A stretch of 64,000 bases of DNA from Nocardia cerradoensis NBRC 101014 (GCF_000308535.1 NZ_BAFW01000199.1:42119-106118), one strand, 5' to 3'; counted from the first letter of the stretch, positions 55,390 through 64,000 are shown. Numbers and translations: made by a program. The notes: generated by a model not told the origin, from the sequence alone.

Positions 55390-56934
55390 TCAGTGGACCT
55401 GCCGCTCCGCCTCGCCCCAATACTGTTTGCGCAGTTCACGTTTGAGGATCTTGCCCGCACCGGAAACCGGCAGGGCGTCGACCAGCTCGATGGTGCGCGG
55501 GGCCTTGTAACCGGCGATCAGCCGCTTGGCGTGGTCGCGGATCTCCTCGACGGTGACGGTGGCGCCGGTATGGCAGACGATCACCGCGTGCACCCGCTCG
55601 CCCCACTCCTCGTCCGGGACGCCGATCACCGCGCACGCCGCCACCGACGGATGCGCGGAGACCGCGTTCTCCACCTCGGCGGAATACACGTTCTCGCCAC
55701 CACTGACGATCATGTCCTTCATCCGGTCGACGATGTAGACGTAGCCTTCGTCGTCCATATAGCCGCCGTCGCCGGTGTGCATCCAGCCGCCCCGTAGGGC
55801 CGCCGCGGTCTCCTCGGGCCGGTTCCAGTATCCGAGCATCACATGGCCGCCGCGCACCAGGATCTCGCCGACGGTTCCGCGCGGCACCTCGTTGTCCTCG
55901 GCATCGGCGATGCGCACCTCGGCGTGCGGAGCCGCGCGGCCCGCCGAACGCAATCGTCCGGCCAGGTGGTCGTCGGGGCCGAGCAGCGTTGCCACGGGCG
56001 ACAATTCGGTCATCCCGTAGGCCTGGGCGAAACGCGCCTGCGGGAACGCGCGCATGGCGCGCTCGAGCACGGCCTGCGCGATCGGCGAGGCCCCGTACAC
56101 GATGCCGCGCACACTGGACAGATCGAACTCGCTCACCCGCGGGTGATCGACGATCATCTGGATCATCACCGGCACCAGCAGCGTATCCGTAACCTGGTGA
56201 TCGGCGATCGCTGTCATCACCGCGACGGGATCGAAGGCCGGAACCATCACCTGGGCGCCACCCATCATGATCTGGGTGACACAGCCGGCCAGATCGGCCA
56301 GATGGAACATCGGCGCGGCATGCAGATATCGGGCGCCGGGCTGTGCCAGATATCCGGTCGACAGGCTGCCCAGACCCGAGATCTGCAGCCCGGCATGGCT
56401 GAGCACCACGCCCTTGGGGTGACCGGTGGTGCCGCCGGTATAGAAGATTCCGGCCGGGGCGTCACCACCGCGGCGGGCGTCCTCGACAGGGTCCGCGCCC
56501 GCGATCAACTCCTCGTACGACAGCATGCCGTCGGGCGCGGGACCGTCACCGCAGTGGATCACGGTGGCCAGCACCGGCGCGGCCGCCCGCAGCGCCGGCA
56601 CCATCGCGGCGAAGACGTCGTCGACCAGCAGGACCGCGGTCTCGGAATCCTCCAGCGAATAGGCGATTTCGGCCGGACTCCAGCGAATGTTGACCGGATT
56701 CAGCGTTGCCCCGGCCCACGGCACCGCCAGTACGTACTCCAGATACCGGTCACTGTTGAGCGCCAGAATCGCAACCCGGTCGCCCGCGCCGACGCCCAGC
56801 TGCCGCAACGCCGCGGCGAGCCGCGCGACCCGGTCGGCGCCCTCGGCGAAGGTGCGGGTGCGATCCCCGCAGATCGACATGACCCCGTCGGGGTTCTGCT
56901 GGACGGCCCGGTGCAGGCCCTGAGTCAGATACAC
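55390..56934 (-). CDS. Acyl-CoA synthetase (FadD-like AMP-forming ligase)
   Basis: The 514-residue protein has the AMP-binding motif IFYTGGTTGHPKGVVLSH, AYGMTELSPVAT, the hinge and YIVDRMKDMIVSGGENVYSAEVE, and the C-terminal catalytic Lys in LPVSGAGKILKRELR. It activates a carboxylic acid as acyl-AMP and then acyl-CoA. It is divergent from the PucR regulator, which may control it. Chain length specificity cannot be told. Confidence 0.92.
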   Translation of the reverse strand: MYLTQGLHRAVQQNPDGVMSICGDRTRTFAEGADRVARLAAALRQLGVGAGDRVAILALNSDRYLEYVLAVPWAGATLNPVNIRWSPAEIAYSLEDSETAVLLVDDVFAAMVPALRAAAPVLATVIHCGDGPAPDGMLSYEELIAGADPVEDARRGGDAPAGIFYTGGTTGHPKGVVLSHAGLQISGLGSLSTGYLAQPGARYLHAAPMFHLADLAGCVTQIMMGGAQVMVPAFDPVAVMTAIADHQVTDTLLVPVMIQMIVDHPRVSEFDLSSVRGIVYGASPIAQAVLERAMRAFPQARFAQAYGMTELSPVATLLGPDDHLAGRLRSAGRAAPHAEVRIADAEDNEVPRGTVGEILVRGGHVMLGYWNRPEETAAALRGGWMHTGDGGYMDDEGYVYIVDRMKDMIVSGGENVYSAEVENAVSAHPSVAACAVIGVPDEEWGERVHAVIVCHTGATVTVEEIRDHAKRLIAGYKAPRTIELVDALPVSGAGKILKRELRKQYWGEAERQVH

Positions 56935-56970
56935 GGTCTCTCTGCTTTCTGCCTTCGCTTCGCTACGGCG

Positions 56971-57063
56971 GGATCTCGGCCCCTTGGCCTCGATTTTTCC
57001 TTCCTCCGCTCAGTCGCTGCGCTCCCTCGCTCCGTCAGTCCAAAATCGAGGCGGCCGAGATCC
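56971..57063. repeat. Long imperfect inverted repeat in the fadD-pucR divergent region
   Basis: GGATCTCGGCC (56971-56981) with GGCCGAGATCC (57053-57063) and CCTCGATTTT (56988-56997) with AAAATCGAGG (57042-57051) form two collinear stems with a 6-base bulge and a 44-base loop. The loop is full of CGCT/CGCTCC runs. It may be an interspersed palindromic repeat or a regulatory structure. Confidence 0.6.
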
Positions 57064-57184
57064 ACCGGAGGAACACCGTTGAGTGTCGTGCACCACATCG
57101 CGGGCGGCCATGGAGTCCGTGTCGAAGTTCGGGGGCCGCGTTTTGTTGGTTTCTCCAAAGTCGCGTCGTATCCTCGGGCCTGTC

Positions 57185-58357
57185 ATGAGCGAATCGTCCG
57201 AGGTCCCGAATTCCCCGCGGCAGCGCTTGCTGGTGCGGATGCGGGCCGAGCGCGACGCCCTCGCCGCCCGCATCGTCGACCGGGCCCGCGCCGACATTCC
57301 GGACTACCGCACGATCGAGGCGGCCGATCTGCTCCCGACGACGACGGCGATCATGGACCGGTTGTTCGCCTCCCTCGCCGGTACGGCCGATATCGAGCCG
57401 CCCGAGGGCGCTCGGATGACCGACTACGGCCGCATCCGCGCCAACCAGGACGTGTCGATGGAAGCGCTGCTGCGCGCCTGGCGCCTGGCCGAACGGCTGC
57501 ATCTCGAGACCTTGAGCGCGGTGGCGGCCGAATGCGGCGCCGACGACGCGGTGCTGTTCGAGATCACCAGGGACCTGCTGCGCCTGGTCGACGAGGCCGC
57601 GACCTCATTCTCCGACGCCCACCACGAGGTCGAGCGCACCCGGGCCGGTCACGACCGCATCCAGCGCGCGGAATTCACGCGGTCGGTGCTGGCGGGCACG
57701 ATTTCGGCCACCGAACTGACGTTGGGCATCCAGCGCTACGGCCTGCGCGCCGACGCCGAATACCGGGCCTTCCGCGCCCGCGCCGACGCCGCGCCGCCGA
57801 CCGAATTCGACCGTCTGCTGCGACCCCAGGGCGCCGATTACGCCTTCCGCACCGTGATCGACGGGGACTACGCCGGATTCACCGACCGCACGATCCACAT
57901 CCCGGGCACGGCACTGCTGGCGTTCGGACCGCCGCGCCCGCTCGCAGAGGCCCCGCGCTCGTTTCGGCTGGCGGGCCGCGCGCTGGCCACCGCAGCCGCT
58001 CTCGGCCACACCGGCACCTGCGAATTCGACGGTCTCGGCCTGCTGCCCGGGGTCGCGGCCGATCCCGAACTGGGCGCCGAACTCGTGCGCCGCTATCTCG
58101 CCCCGCTGGGCAGCAGCGGCTCGGCGACGACGCTGATCGATACCGTCACCGCATATCTCGATACCGGTATGCGCATCGAGGCGACCGCCCAGCGACTGAT
58201 CGTGCATCCCAATACGGTCCGGTATCGCATCGCTCGATTCGAGGAGCTGACCGGGTGCGATCTGCGCCGGGCCCACACCGGCGCACAGGTGTGGTGGGCG
58301 ATTCAATACGACCGTCTGGTACGGCCTGGCGCAACGAATTTCGCGTCTGCGAATTAG
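57185..58357 (+). CDS. PucR/CdaR-type transcriptional regulator
   Basis: From ATG 57185 the protein is 390 residues. The N-terminal part is a RsbT-like sensor (LTTT..MDRLFASLAG, VSMEALLRAWRLAERLHLE), the middle a GGDEF-related domain, and the end a PucR-type HTH: LDTGMRIEATAQRLIVHPNTVRYRIARFEELTGCDLR. Frames extend upstream to 57083 without a better start. Divergent orientation suggests regulation of the acyl-CoA synthetase. Confidence 0.87.
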   Translation: MSESSEVPNSPRQRLLVRMRAERDALAARIVDRARADIPDYRTIEAADLLPTTTAIMDRLFASLAGTADIEPPEGARMTDYGRIRANQDVSMEALLRAWRLAERLHLETLSAVAAECGADDAVLFEITRDLLRLVDEAATSFSDAHHEVERTRAGHDRIQRAEFTRSVLAGTISATELTLGIQRYGLRADAEYRAFRARADAAPPTEFDRLLRPQGADYAFRTVIDGDYAGFTDRTIHIPGTALLAFGPPRPLAEAPRSFRLAGRALATAAALGHTGTCEFDGLGLLPGVAADPELGAELVRRYLAPLGSSGSATTLIDTVTAYLDTGMRIEATAQRLIVHPNTVRYRIARFEELTGCDLRRAHTGAQVWWAIQYDRLVRPGATNFASAN

Positions 58358-58483
58358 TGAAGTTTCCCCCGAAATGCCGTGCGGTTGCCACGAAGTGGCT
58401 TAGGCTCGACCTGCCTCGATAGCTCGAGGCTTGCAGAGCGGGTCGCCATGCCCACAGCGTCCCGCTGTCGCAACATCAGGTCA

Positions 58484-58514
58484 GATGGGGGCTGCGTCCC
58501 CGACAGCCCCCATC
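58484..58514 (+). terminator. Hairpin downstream of pucR-like gene
   Basis: GATGGGGGCTG (58484-58494) pairs perfectly with CAGCCCCCATC (58504-58514) around a nine-base loop. It lies 127 bp after the PucR stop and 50 bp before the next gene. A smaller palindrome (CCTCGA-TAGC-TCGAGG) is at 58414-58429. Confidence 0.65.
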
Positions 58515-58563
58515 GCCCCTGAACAACACCGTAGTGTGAAACATCGATAAATCGAGGGACAGT

Positions 58564-58896
58564 ATGCGCGGATCCCACGCCCCGTCGCCCGCCGAACGAT
58601 TGCTGGCCGAGATCTACGAGGCCGGTTACACCTCCGTCGATGACTTCATCGATCGACTACGGTTTCGCCCGCGCCACGCGGCGCCGGAGCCGGCCCGCCA
58701 CGCCGCGGTGATCGACCCGTTCACCGACACCATCGAGCTGCAACTCGACATTCCCGCTTCGGCGAATTCCCTTGCGGGCATGACGCGTTGGTATCCGGAG
58801 TTCGATCCCGAGATCGAGGTCGACCCCAGCGCCGACACCACGGAATTCCCCGCGGTGCAGCGCCTCTGGGTCGTCCCGGAACGCCACGCGAGCTGA
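58564..58896 (+). CDS. Small hypothetical protein
   Basis: A 110-residue acidic protein starting MRGSHAPSPAERLLAEIYEAG, with GAGGGAC shortly upstream of the ATG. A helical N-terminus (about 8-32) is followed by DPFTDTIELQLDIP and WYPEFDPEIEVDPSAD. It has no signal peptide, no Cys and no motif I recognise. The frame has good actinobacterial codon bias. It is convergent with the YceI gene. Confidence 0.6.
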   Translation: MRGSHAPSPAERLLAEIYEAGYTSVDDFIDRLRFRPRHAAPEPARHAAVIDPFTDTIELQLDIPASANSLAGMTRWYPEFDPEIEVDPSADTTEFPAVQRLWVVPERHAS

Positions 58897-58915
58897 CCGG
58901 TTCCCGGCCCGCCCG

Positions 58916-59738
58916 CTACATCTGCGGCAGCGAATCTCCCTGCACCAGTTCGATATCCAGCTCGACCTTCACCGTGGTGCCCACCGCGGCGACGCCGGCG
59001 CGGACGACGGCGTTGTAGTCGATCGCGAAATCGTTGCGGTGCAAATGGGTTTCGGCATGGAAGGCGGCGCGGACCCCGCCCCACGGGTCGGGTCCGGAAC
59101 CACCGTAGGTCAGGTCCAGCTCCACCGGGCGGCGCTGACCGTGCAACTCCAATTCACCGGGCATCACCCAGGTATCGGCGCCGGTGCGCCGCAATCCGGT
59201 TCCGGTGAAGCCGATCAGCGGGTAGTTCTCGACATCGAGGAAGTCGGCCGAGCGCAGATGGTCGTCGCGCATTCCGATTCCGGTATCGATGCTGGCCGCC
59301 TTGATCTCGGCGAAACCGGTTGTCTGCTCGAAGTTCCGGGCCACGTCCAGCCGGCCGCCCACCTCGGCGAAGCGCGCCTTGATACTCGCGATACCGAGGT
59401 GGCGGGCGGTGGCCACGACCGTGGAATGCACCGGGTCGATGGTCCACGGGCCGGGCGCCGGCGTGCCGACGGAGCTCGCCTCCGACTGCAACGCCACCGC
59501 ACCCAATTGCCCACTGCCGGAGGCGGATATCCGCGCGATCTGCGCCACCGGCTGGTAGCCGGGGGCGGTCACCACCGCGGTGTGCATACCCGCGGGCAGC
59601 GGCTCGGTGGCCGCGGCCCCCGGTCTCGTCGGCCACCGCCCGGGCGAGCTGGCGACCGGTCAGATCGGTCACGGTCAGCAGCGCACCCGGCACCGGCCAG
59701 CCATCGGAATTGCGAACCTGTGCGGTCAAACCGCTCAT
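58916..59738 (-). pseudogene. YceI family protein with N-terminal carboxypeptidase-regulatory-like module, frameshifted
   Basis: Reading from ATG 59738 gives a beta-sandwich module (LTAQVRNSDGWPVPGALLTV) to about residue 40, then loses the frame; the continuing frame (AAATEPLPAGMHTAVVTAPG onward) completes the module and runs through an intact YceI domain to 58916. The switch point is a run of five C at 59617-59621 (five G on the coding strand); four would restore one frame of about 273 residues. It overlaps the transporter stop by ATGA. YceI proteins bind polyisoprenoids. An inner ATG at 59587 could still yield a 223-residue YceI protein. Sequencing error is possible. Confidence 0.75.
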
Positions 59739-62434
59739 GACAGCTCCGTGTTCTGATCGACACCACTGGGTTCGACACCATTGTGCCGCACCCCGTTCCG
59801 TTCTCCGTTCGTCGCGACACCGTTCGTGCCGGCGACTCCGGTGGGCTCGGCGGCCGGGCGAACGCCCTCGTCACCGTCGTCGTAACCCAGCCGGACATCG
59901 TGCTCGACCTCGCCACCACCGACGGTGACCCGGCTGGTCACCGGCGGATAACCGCGCGCGACCACCGTGTACTCGCCCTCGCTGAGGTCGGTCAGGACGT
60001 ACTGGCCGTTCTCGTCGGTGCGAGTGGTCCCGATCGGGGTTCCGGAGCGATCCAGCACCGTGACCTCCGCGTCCAGCACCGCACCGCCGTCGGCGAGCAC
60101 GGTTCCGGTCAGCACCGCCATCGGCGAGAGTTCGATGTCGTGGTGCAGCAGGCCACTGTCGGGCACGACCAGCGCGGTCGCGCTCGGGCGCATATGTTCG
60201 GCCACCGCCACCAGGGTGTAGGTCCCCGAGACCACACCGTGGCAGAGGTAGTTGCCGGACGCGTCGGTCACGGCCGCGCCGACCACCTCACCGCGCAGAT
60301 CGGTGAGGGTGACGGTCGCACCGGCCAGCGGCTGTCCCGCGCCTGCGGTCCGGACCATACCCGACAGCTCGCCCGAACCCTGCAGGGTCAGATCGAGGCG
60401 CTGGGTACGTCCGTCGGCGGTGACGTTCACCGCGGCCGGCTGATGACCGTTCGCCGAGACGATCAGCACATAGCTACCCGCGCCCGGCGGCTCGATCGAA
60501 TAGCGGCCGCCGCTGTCGCCGGTCGAACGCGAAACCTGATGTCCGCGTTGGTCGATCAGTGTCAGCGCGGCGCCCGCGACCGGTCGGCCGTCGGCCCGCT
60601 GCACCTGCCCGCCGATGGCGTGGCCGCTGCCGTGGGAGTTGACGACAGGAGTGTTTGTCATCGCCGAAACCTCCGCAATTCGATGTGATTCGTGCCCGTT
60701 GGCCGCGGCGTGCCGACCTGCCGCCGCGGCGGCGAGAACCGGTTCGGGCTCGGAGAGCGCCTGGGCGGCACCCTCCCACACCTGGTTCTCGGCCCACTCG
60801 GCTTCGGCCGCCTCGACCGGATCCTTCGGCGCCGGGGCGGGCGCCGAAGCATCCTGCAGCGGAATCTCTTTCATGAACATCATGACGATGCAGGCCAGCA
60901 GGGCCACGCCCGCCGCGGCGTAGAAGACGCCGTGCATCGAGTTGGTGAACCCGATCAGGATCGGATCCTTGATCTGCTGCGGCAGCGCGCCGATTCCGGC
61001 GGTGTTGGCCTGCAGCTGGTTCAGCTTGCCGGCGTCCAGTCCGGGCGGCAGATGACCGCCGAACGCGTCGGTGATCTTGTGCGGCAGCAGATTGAACAGA
61101 ATCGTCAGGAAGATCGCCACGCCCAGCGTGCCGCCGACCTGCCGGAAGAAGGTCGCCGACGCCGTCGACACACCCATATCCGACCGCGGACCGGCATTCT
61201 GCGCCGCGATGATCAACGTCTGCATACAGCAGCCCAGGCCCAGACCGACCAGCGCGCCGATCGCGAGCACCTGCCACATCGCGCTGTCGAAGTGCAATTG
61301 GGCGTAGAGCAGCGCGCCCACGGTCACCAGGAAGGTGCCGACCACCGGCAGGATCTTGTAGCGGCCGGTGCGCTTGACGACCTGACCGGAGATCATCGAC
61401 CCGATCATGATGCCCAGCACCAGCGGCAGCATCAGCAGACCCGCCTCGGTCGGCGAATAGCCGCGCACCACCTGCAGATACAGCGGCACCATGCTGATCG
61501 CGCCGAACATCGCGATACCGACGATGAAGCCACCGATCATCACCACCGAGAAGGTGGAGTTCTTGAACAGCCGCAGCGGAATCAGCGCGGAGTCCTTCAT
61601 CAGGTATTCCACTCCGATGAACAACACCAGGCCCACCGCGCCGATGGCGTAGCAGATCACCGAACCGCCGGAGCCCCAGCCCCACGTGCGGCCCTGTTCG
61701 GCCACGATCAGCAACGGCACCACACAGATCGCCAGCGCGATCGCGCCCCACCAGTCGACGTTCAATTTCTGCCGCTGATGCGGGACGTTGAGCACCTTGG
61801 CCACGACTGCGAGCGCGACCACGCCGATCGGGACGTTCACCAGGAACACCCAACGCCAGCCGTCGATACCCCACAGCGTGTCGTAATCGGAGAACAGGCC
61901 GCCCAGCACCGGGCCGAGCACCGTCGAGGTGCCGAAGACCATCATGAAATAGCCCTGGTAGCGGGCCCGTTCACGCGGCGGGACGATATCGCCGACGATG
62001 GTCATGGCCAGCGACATGAGGCCACCGGCGCCCAAGCCCTGGAAGGCGCGGAAGGCCGCCAACTCGTACATCGACGTCGCGAACGTGCACGCCGCCGAAC
62101 CCACCACGAAAATACCGATCGCCAACAGATAGAACGGCTTCCGACCATAGATATCGGCCAACTTGCCGTACAACGGCGTCGAAATCGTCGCCGTAATCAA
62201 ATACGCCGTCGTCGCCCACGCCTGCTGATCGAAACCATGCAAACTATTCGCGATCCGGACAATCGCCACACTCACAATATTCTGATCCAGCGCCGCCAAG
62301 AACATCCCCAGCAACAAACCGGACAAAATAGTCAAAATCTGCCGATGCGACAGAGACGGTCGCACATCCGCCGCCGGAGCGACGGTCGGGGCGTTCGGCT
62401 GCGCCGGCGGAGCCTCACTGGTCGAAGTCGTCAT
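59735..62434 (-). CDS. DHA2-type MFS transporter fused to three carboxypeptidase-regulatory-like modules
   Basis: The 899-residue protein has a 14-helix MFS part (about 30-565; AALDQNIVSVAIVRIANSLHG, LADIYGRKPFY, GPVLGGLFSD) of the EmrB/QacA drug-exporter type. After an Ala/Glu linker, three repeats of ~75 residues follow (about 625-865), each of the form GxVxxADGxPVAGAxVTLxDxxGxxV...TxxxGxYxxxxxxxGxYTLVxxAxG, typical of CarboxypepD_reg/CnaB-like sandwiches. DHA2 proteins end near residue 550-600, so this is a true fusion. Encoded 13 bp after marR and coupled to yceI. Confidence 0.9.
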   Translation of the reverse strand: MTTSTSEAPPAQPNAPTVAPAADVRPSLSHRQILTILSGLLLGMFLAALDQNIVSVAIVRIANSLHGFDQQAWATTAYLITATISTPLYGKLADIYGRKPFYLLAIGIFVVGSAACTFATSMYELAAFRAFQGLGAGGLMSLAMTIVGDIVPPRERARYQGYFMMVFGTSTVLGPVLGGLFSDYDTLWGIDGWRWVFLVNVPIGVVALAVVAKVLNVPHQRQKLNVDWWGAIALAICVVPLLIVAEQGRTWGWGSGGSVICYAIGAVGLVLFIGVEYLMKDSALIPLRLFKNSTFSVVMIGGFIVGIAMFGAISMVPLYLQVVRGYSPTEAGLLMLPLVLGIMIGSMISGQVVKRTGRYKILPVVGTFLVTVGALLYAQLHFDSAMWQVLAIGALVGLGLGCCMQTLIIAAQNAGPRSDMGVSTASATFFRQVGGTLGVAIFLTILFNLLPHKITDAFGGHLPPGLDAGKLNQLQANTAGIGALPQQIKDPILIGFTNSMHGVFYAAAGVALLACIVMMFMKEIPLQDASAPAPAPKDPVEAAEAEWAENQVWEGAAQALSEPEPVLAAAAAGRHAAANGHESHRIAEVSAMTNTPVVNSHGSGHAIGGQVQRADGRPVAGAALTLIDQRGHQVSRSTGDSGGRYSIEPPGAGSYVLIVSANGHQPAAVNVTADGRTQRLDLTLQGSGELSGMVRTAGAGQPLAGATVTLTDLRGEVVGAAVTDASGNYLCHGVVSGTYTLVAVAEHMRPSATALVVPDSGLLHHDIELSPMAVLTGTVLADGGAVLDAEVTVLDRSGTPIGTTRTDENGQYVLTDLSEGEYTVVARGYPPVTSRVTVGGGEVEHDVRLGYDDGDEGVRPAAEPTGVAGTNGVATNGERNGVRHNGVEPSGVDQNTELS

Positions 62435-62447
62435 GTGTATGTAAGCC

Positions 62448-63017
62448 CTAATTCGATTCGGCTGTTGCGGTGGACTTTTCAGCTGTGGATTCTTCGATGC
62501 CGCTGACGAGCAGCTCGAGGAGATCGGTCAATCTGGCCCGTTCGCCGGCGGGCCACTCGGCCATCACCTCGGCCAGCCAGCGGTTGCGGTTTCGGCGGTT
62601 CTCCTCGAAGACCCGCACCCCTTCGGCGGTGGGCGCCAGCACGCAGGCCCGTCCGTCCACGGGGTCGGCCCGGCGTTCCACCAGGCCGTGTGCCACCAGC
62701 GATCTGGTCTGCCTGCTGATGGTCGATGTTTCGATATGCAAGGTGTCCGCCAGCTTCCCCGTCCGCTGCGGACCGTCGTGGACCAGGCAGAACAGCACAG
62801 AATAGGCCAATCGCTCCAGACCGTCCGGACCGTACTTGGCTATGTGCGATTTGGTTCTGCCGATCGCCCGCATCAACCGGATCAGCTGGCCGCCGAGTCG
62901 ATCGGCCACATCCTGTTCGGTGACGCCGGCGCTGTGTTCGCCAGGGCCTACGTGGTTACGCAAGCTACCGCTTTCGGCCCGCGGGCTTACACGGGAATCA
63001 CGGGCATCGACGACCAT
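62448..63017 (-). CDS. MarR family transcriptional regulator
   Basis: The 189-residue protein starts at ATG 63017 after AAGGAAAC. The winged HTH (about 80-145) shows RTGKLADTLHIETSTISRQTRSLVAHGLVERRADPVDGRACVLAPTAEG. It heads an operon with the efflux transporter, a typical arrangement for a drug-responsive repressor. A palindrome, TAGTTG-N7-CAACTA, lies 49 bp upstream. Confidence 0.9.
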   Translation of the reverse strand: MVVDARDSRVSPRAESGSLRNHVGPGEHSAGVTEQDVADRLGGQLIRLMRAIGRTKSHIAKYGPDGLERLAYSVLFCLVHDGPQRTGKLADTLHIETSTISRQTRSLVAHGLVERRADPVDGRACVLAPTAEGVRVFEENRRNRNRWLAEVMAEWPAGERARLTDLLELLVSGIEESTAEKSTATAESN

Positions 63018-63061
63018 GATCGAGTTTCCTTACTCCCCGCGACGCATTTGATTAGCATGTA

Positions 63062-63084
63062 CAACTAGTTGCTGAGGCCAACTA
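63062..63084 (-). promoter_or_regulatory. MarR operator and promoter region
   Basis: TAGTTG (63066-63071) and CAACTA (63079-63084) are perfect inverted arms with 7 bases between; CAACTAGTTG (63062-63071) is a second, 10-bp palindrome that shares one arm. On the minus strand TATAGT (63088-63083) could be the -10 box, so binding would block transcription of marR-MFS-yceI. Confidence 0.65.
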
Positions 63085-63253
63085 TACATACGTTCGGATA
63101 GCGCTCGCACGTACCCCGGCCCACCCCCGGGAAGCCCGCGCCGGACACGCCGATCCCAATCCGGACATCCCGGGATTACCGGTGGTTTGCTCGACCTGTC
63201 GCATTTCCGACTCTGATCGATCGGCAAGTCGACACGGAAGGACCGAGCTGACC

Positions 63254-63910
63254 ATGTCTGCGCCAATCGAGCCCGCCCGAATTCCGGCCCAGCCGACAAA
63301 TCAGACCGCGAAGCCCACCGCTTCGGCAACGCATTTTCCGGTCTCCTCCGCCTCGCCGATCAGCTCGGCAACCTTGCCGCCACCTCCGGCACCCTCTCCG
63401 GCCGGCGTCGAAATTGTGACCGAGACGACACCGAGGTCCCCGCTGCGCCGCGCCGCCCTGGCCGCGTTCTCCGCGCTGTGGCTGGTCGGAGCGCCGGCGG
63501 CCCTCGCCGCGACGGCCGGCGCCGACTGCGGCCCCGCCTGCGCCGACACCTCCGGATCGGCATCCGGTTCGGCCTCGGGTTCGGCGGGATCCTCCGGGTC
63601 CGCCACCGCGGGGCTGCTGCTGGGCCTGCCGATGAAGACGGTCGCCCTCACGATCGTTCCGGCCCCCCAGTTCCCCTCGTTCGACAACGTGATCACGCAC
63701 GAGAGCAGCTGGAATCCGTTCGCCGTCAATCCGGAATCGGGCGCCTACGGTCTCGGTCAGGCATTGCCGCCGGAGCGGATGGCCTCGCACGGCGTGGACT
63801 GGATGATCAACCCGGTGACCCAGATCCGCTGGACCTACGACTACATGGTCGAGCGGTACGGCAGCCCCGACGGGGCGTGGGCATTCTGGCAGTCCCACCA
63901 CTGGTACTAG
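63254..63910 (+). CDS. Exported lytic-transglycosylase-like (SLT fold) protein
   Basis: The 218-residue protein starts at ATG 63254 (AAGGACCGAG upstream). A Pro/Ser-rich stretch of ~65 residues precedes a hydrophobic segment (about 67-87, AALAAFSALWLVGAPAALA) that acts as signal or anchor. A Ser/Gly-rich linker follows, then HESSWNPFAVNPESGAYGLGQALPP, the lysozyme-like motif with catalytic Glu, ending FWQSHHWY. This is the aggregation-promoting-factor/SLT-like type that cuts peptidoglycan. Confidence 0.82.
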   Translation: MSAPIEPARIPAQPTNQTAKPTASATHFPVSSASPISSATLPPPPAPSPAGVEIVTETTPRSPLRRAALAAFSALWLVGAPAALAATAGADCGPACADTSGSASGSASGSAGSSGSATAGLLLGLPMKTVALTIVPAPQFPSFDNVITHESSWNPFAVNPESGAYGLGQALPPERMASHGVDWMINPVTQIRWTYDYMVERYGSPDGAWAFWQSHHWY

Positions 63911-64000
63911 CTGTCGATTGTCGCCGGACCACTTCAACTGTCACAATCGAGGGCAGGGTTGCGAGCACTCTGAATGCTGTGACCCGCGAGGTCATACCCC

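Noticed and set aside
55843..58422. An 859-codon open frame spanning fadD and pucR
   Set aside because: It crosses two well-supported genes on opposite strands and is composed of Arg/Pro/Gly-rich sequence.

Overview
The window is high-GC actinobacterial DNA from a mycolic-acid-bearing genus, most likely Nocardia or a close relative. The evidence is an Mce/YrbE lipid-import operon, an Ag85-type mycolyltransferase, a WS/DGAT acyltransferase, WhiB1, several P450s and a conservon. The first ~17.9 kb follows the Mycobacterium tuberculosis order Rv3205c to Rv3221c closely: TIGR02569 protein, moeZ, DUF3152 protein, TetR, DUF3107 protein, ferritin-like protein, rhlE, Rv3212-like, histidine phosphatase, GNAT, Rv3217c-like, lipid kinase, whiB1, pdtaS, biotinyl protein. 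Local insertions are an alpha/beta hydrolase and a YCII/ECF-sigma/GNAT group. The sigH-rshA pair expected after the biotinyl protein is absent; a molybdopterin oxidoreductase follows instead.

18-31 kb is accessory lipid and oxidation metabolism: a molybdopterin oxidoreductase, a membrane protein, a WS/DGAT acyltransferase, an Ag85-like mycolyltransferase, two P450s, a universal stress protein, a secreted lipase and an SDR. Upstream of the mycolyltransferase, on the same strand, lie two tiny genes (37 and 38 codons) with excellent ribosome binding sites and no signal peptides. They resemble in size, amphipathicity and context the small O-mycoloylated pore peptides of corynebacteria. I rate this three-gene unit the most interesting item in the window.

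31-43 kb holds a complete mce operon on the minus strand (yrbEA, yrbEB, mceA-F, coupled by stop/start overlaps). A 16-bp perfect palindrome overlaps its predicted promoter. Two Mce-associated membrane genes converge on it from the opposite strand. DUF2804, TetR, 3-hydroxyacyl-CoA dehydrogenase, SnoaL-like, LLM and SDR genes extend the region to 46.7 kb, and P450 and SDR genes sit on its other side. The whole looks like a lipid or steroid uptake and oxidation region.

47-52.5 kb is a conservon (sensor kinase-like, roadblock, DUF742, Ras-like GTPase) followed by two coupled P450 genes, the first with a degenerate P450 signature. 52.6-64 kb contains a CocE-like hydrolase, a TerD protein, an acyl-CoA synthetase, a PucR regulator, a small hypothetical protein, and a MarR-MFS-YceI operon. 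In that operon the DHA2 transporter carries three C-terminal beta-sandwich modules, and the YceI gene carries a fourth but is broken by a one-base frameshift. A lytic-transglycosylase-like exported protein ends the window. No rRNA, tRNA, CRISPR array or insertion sequence was seen.
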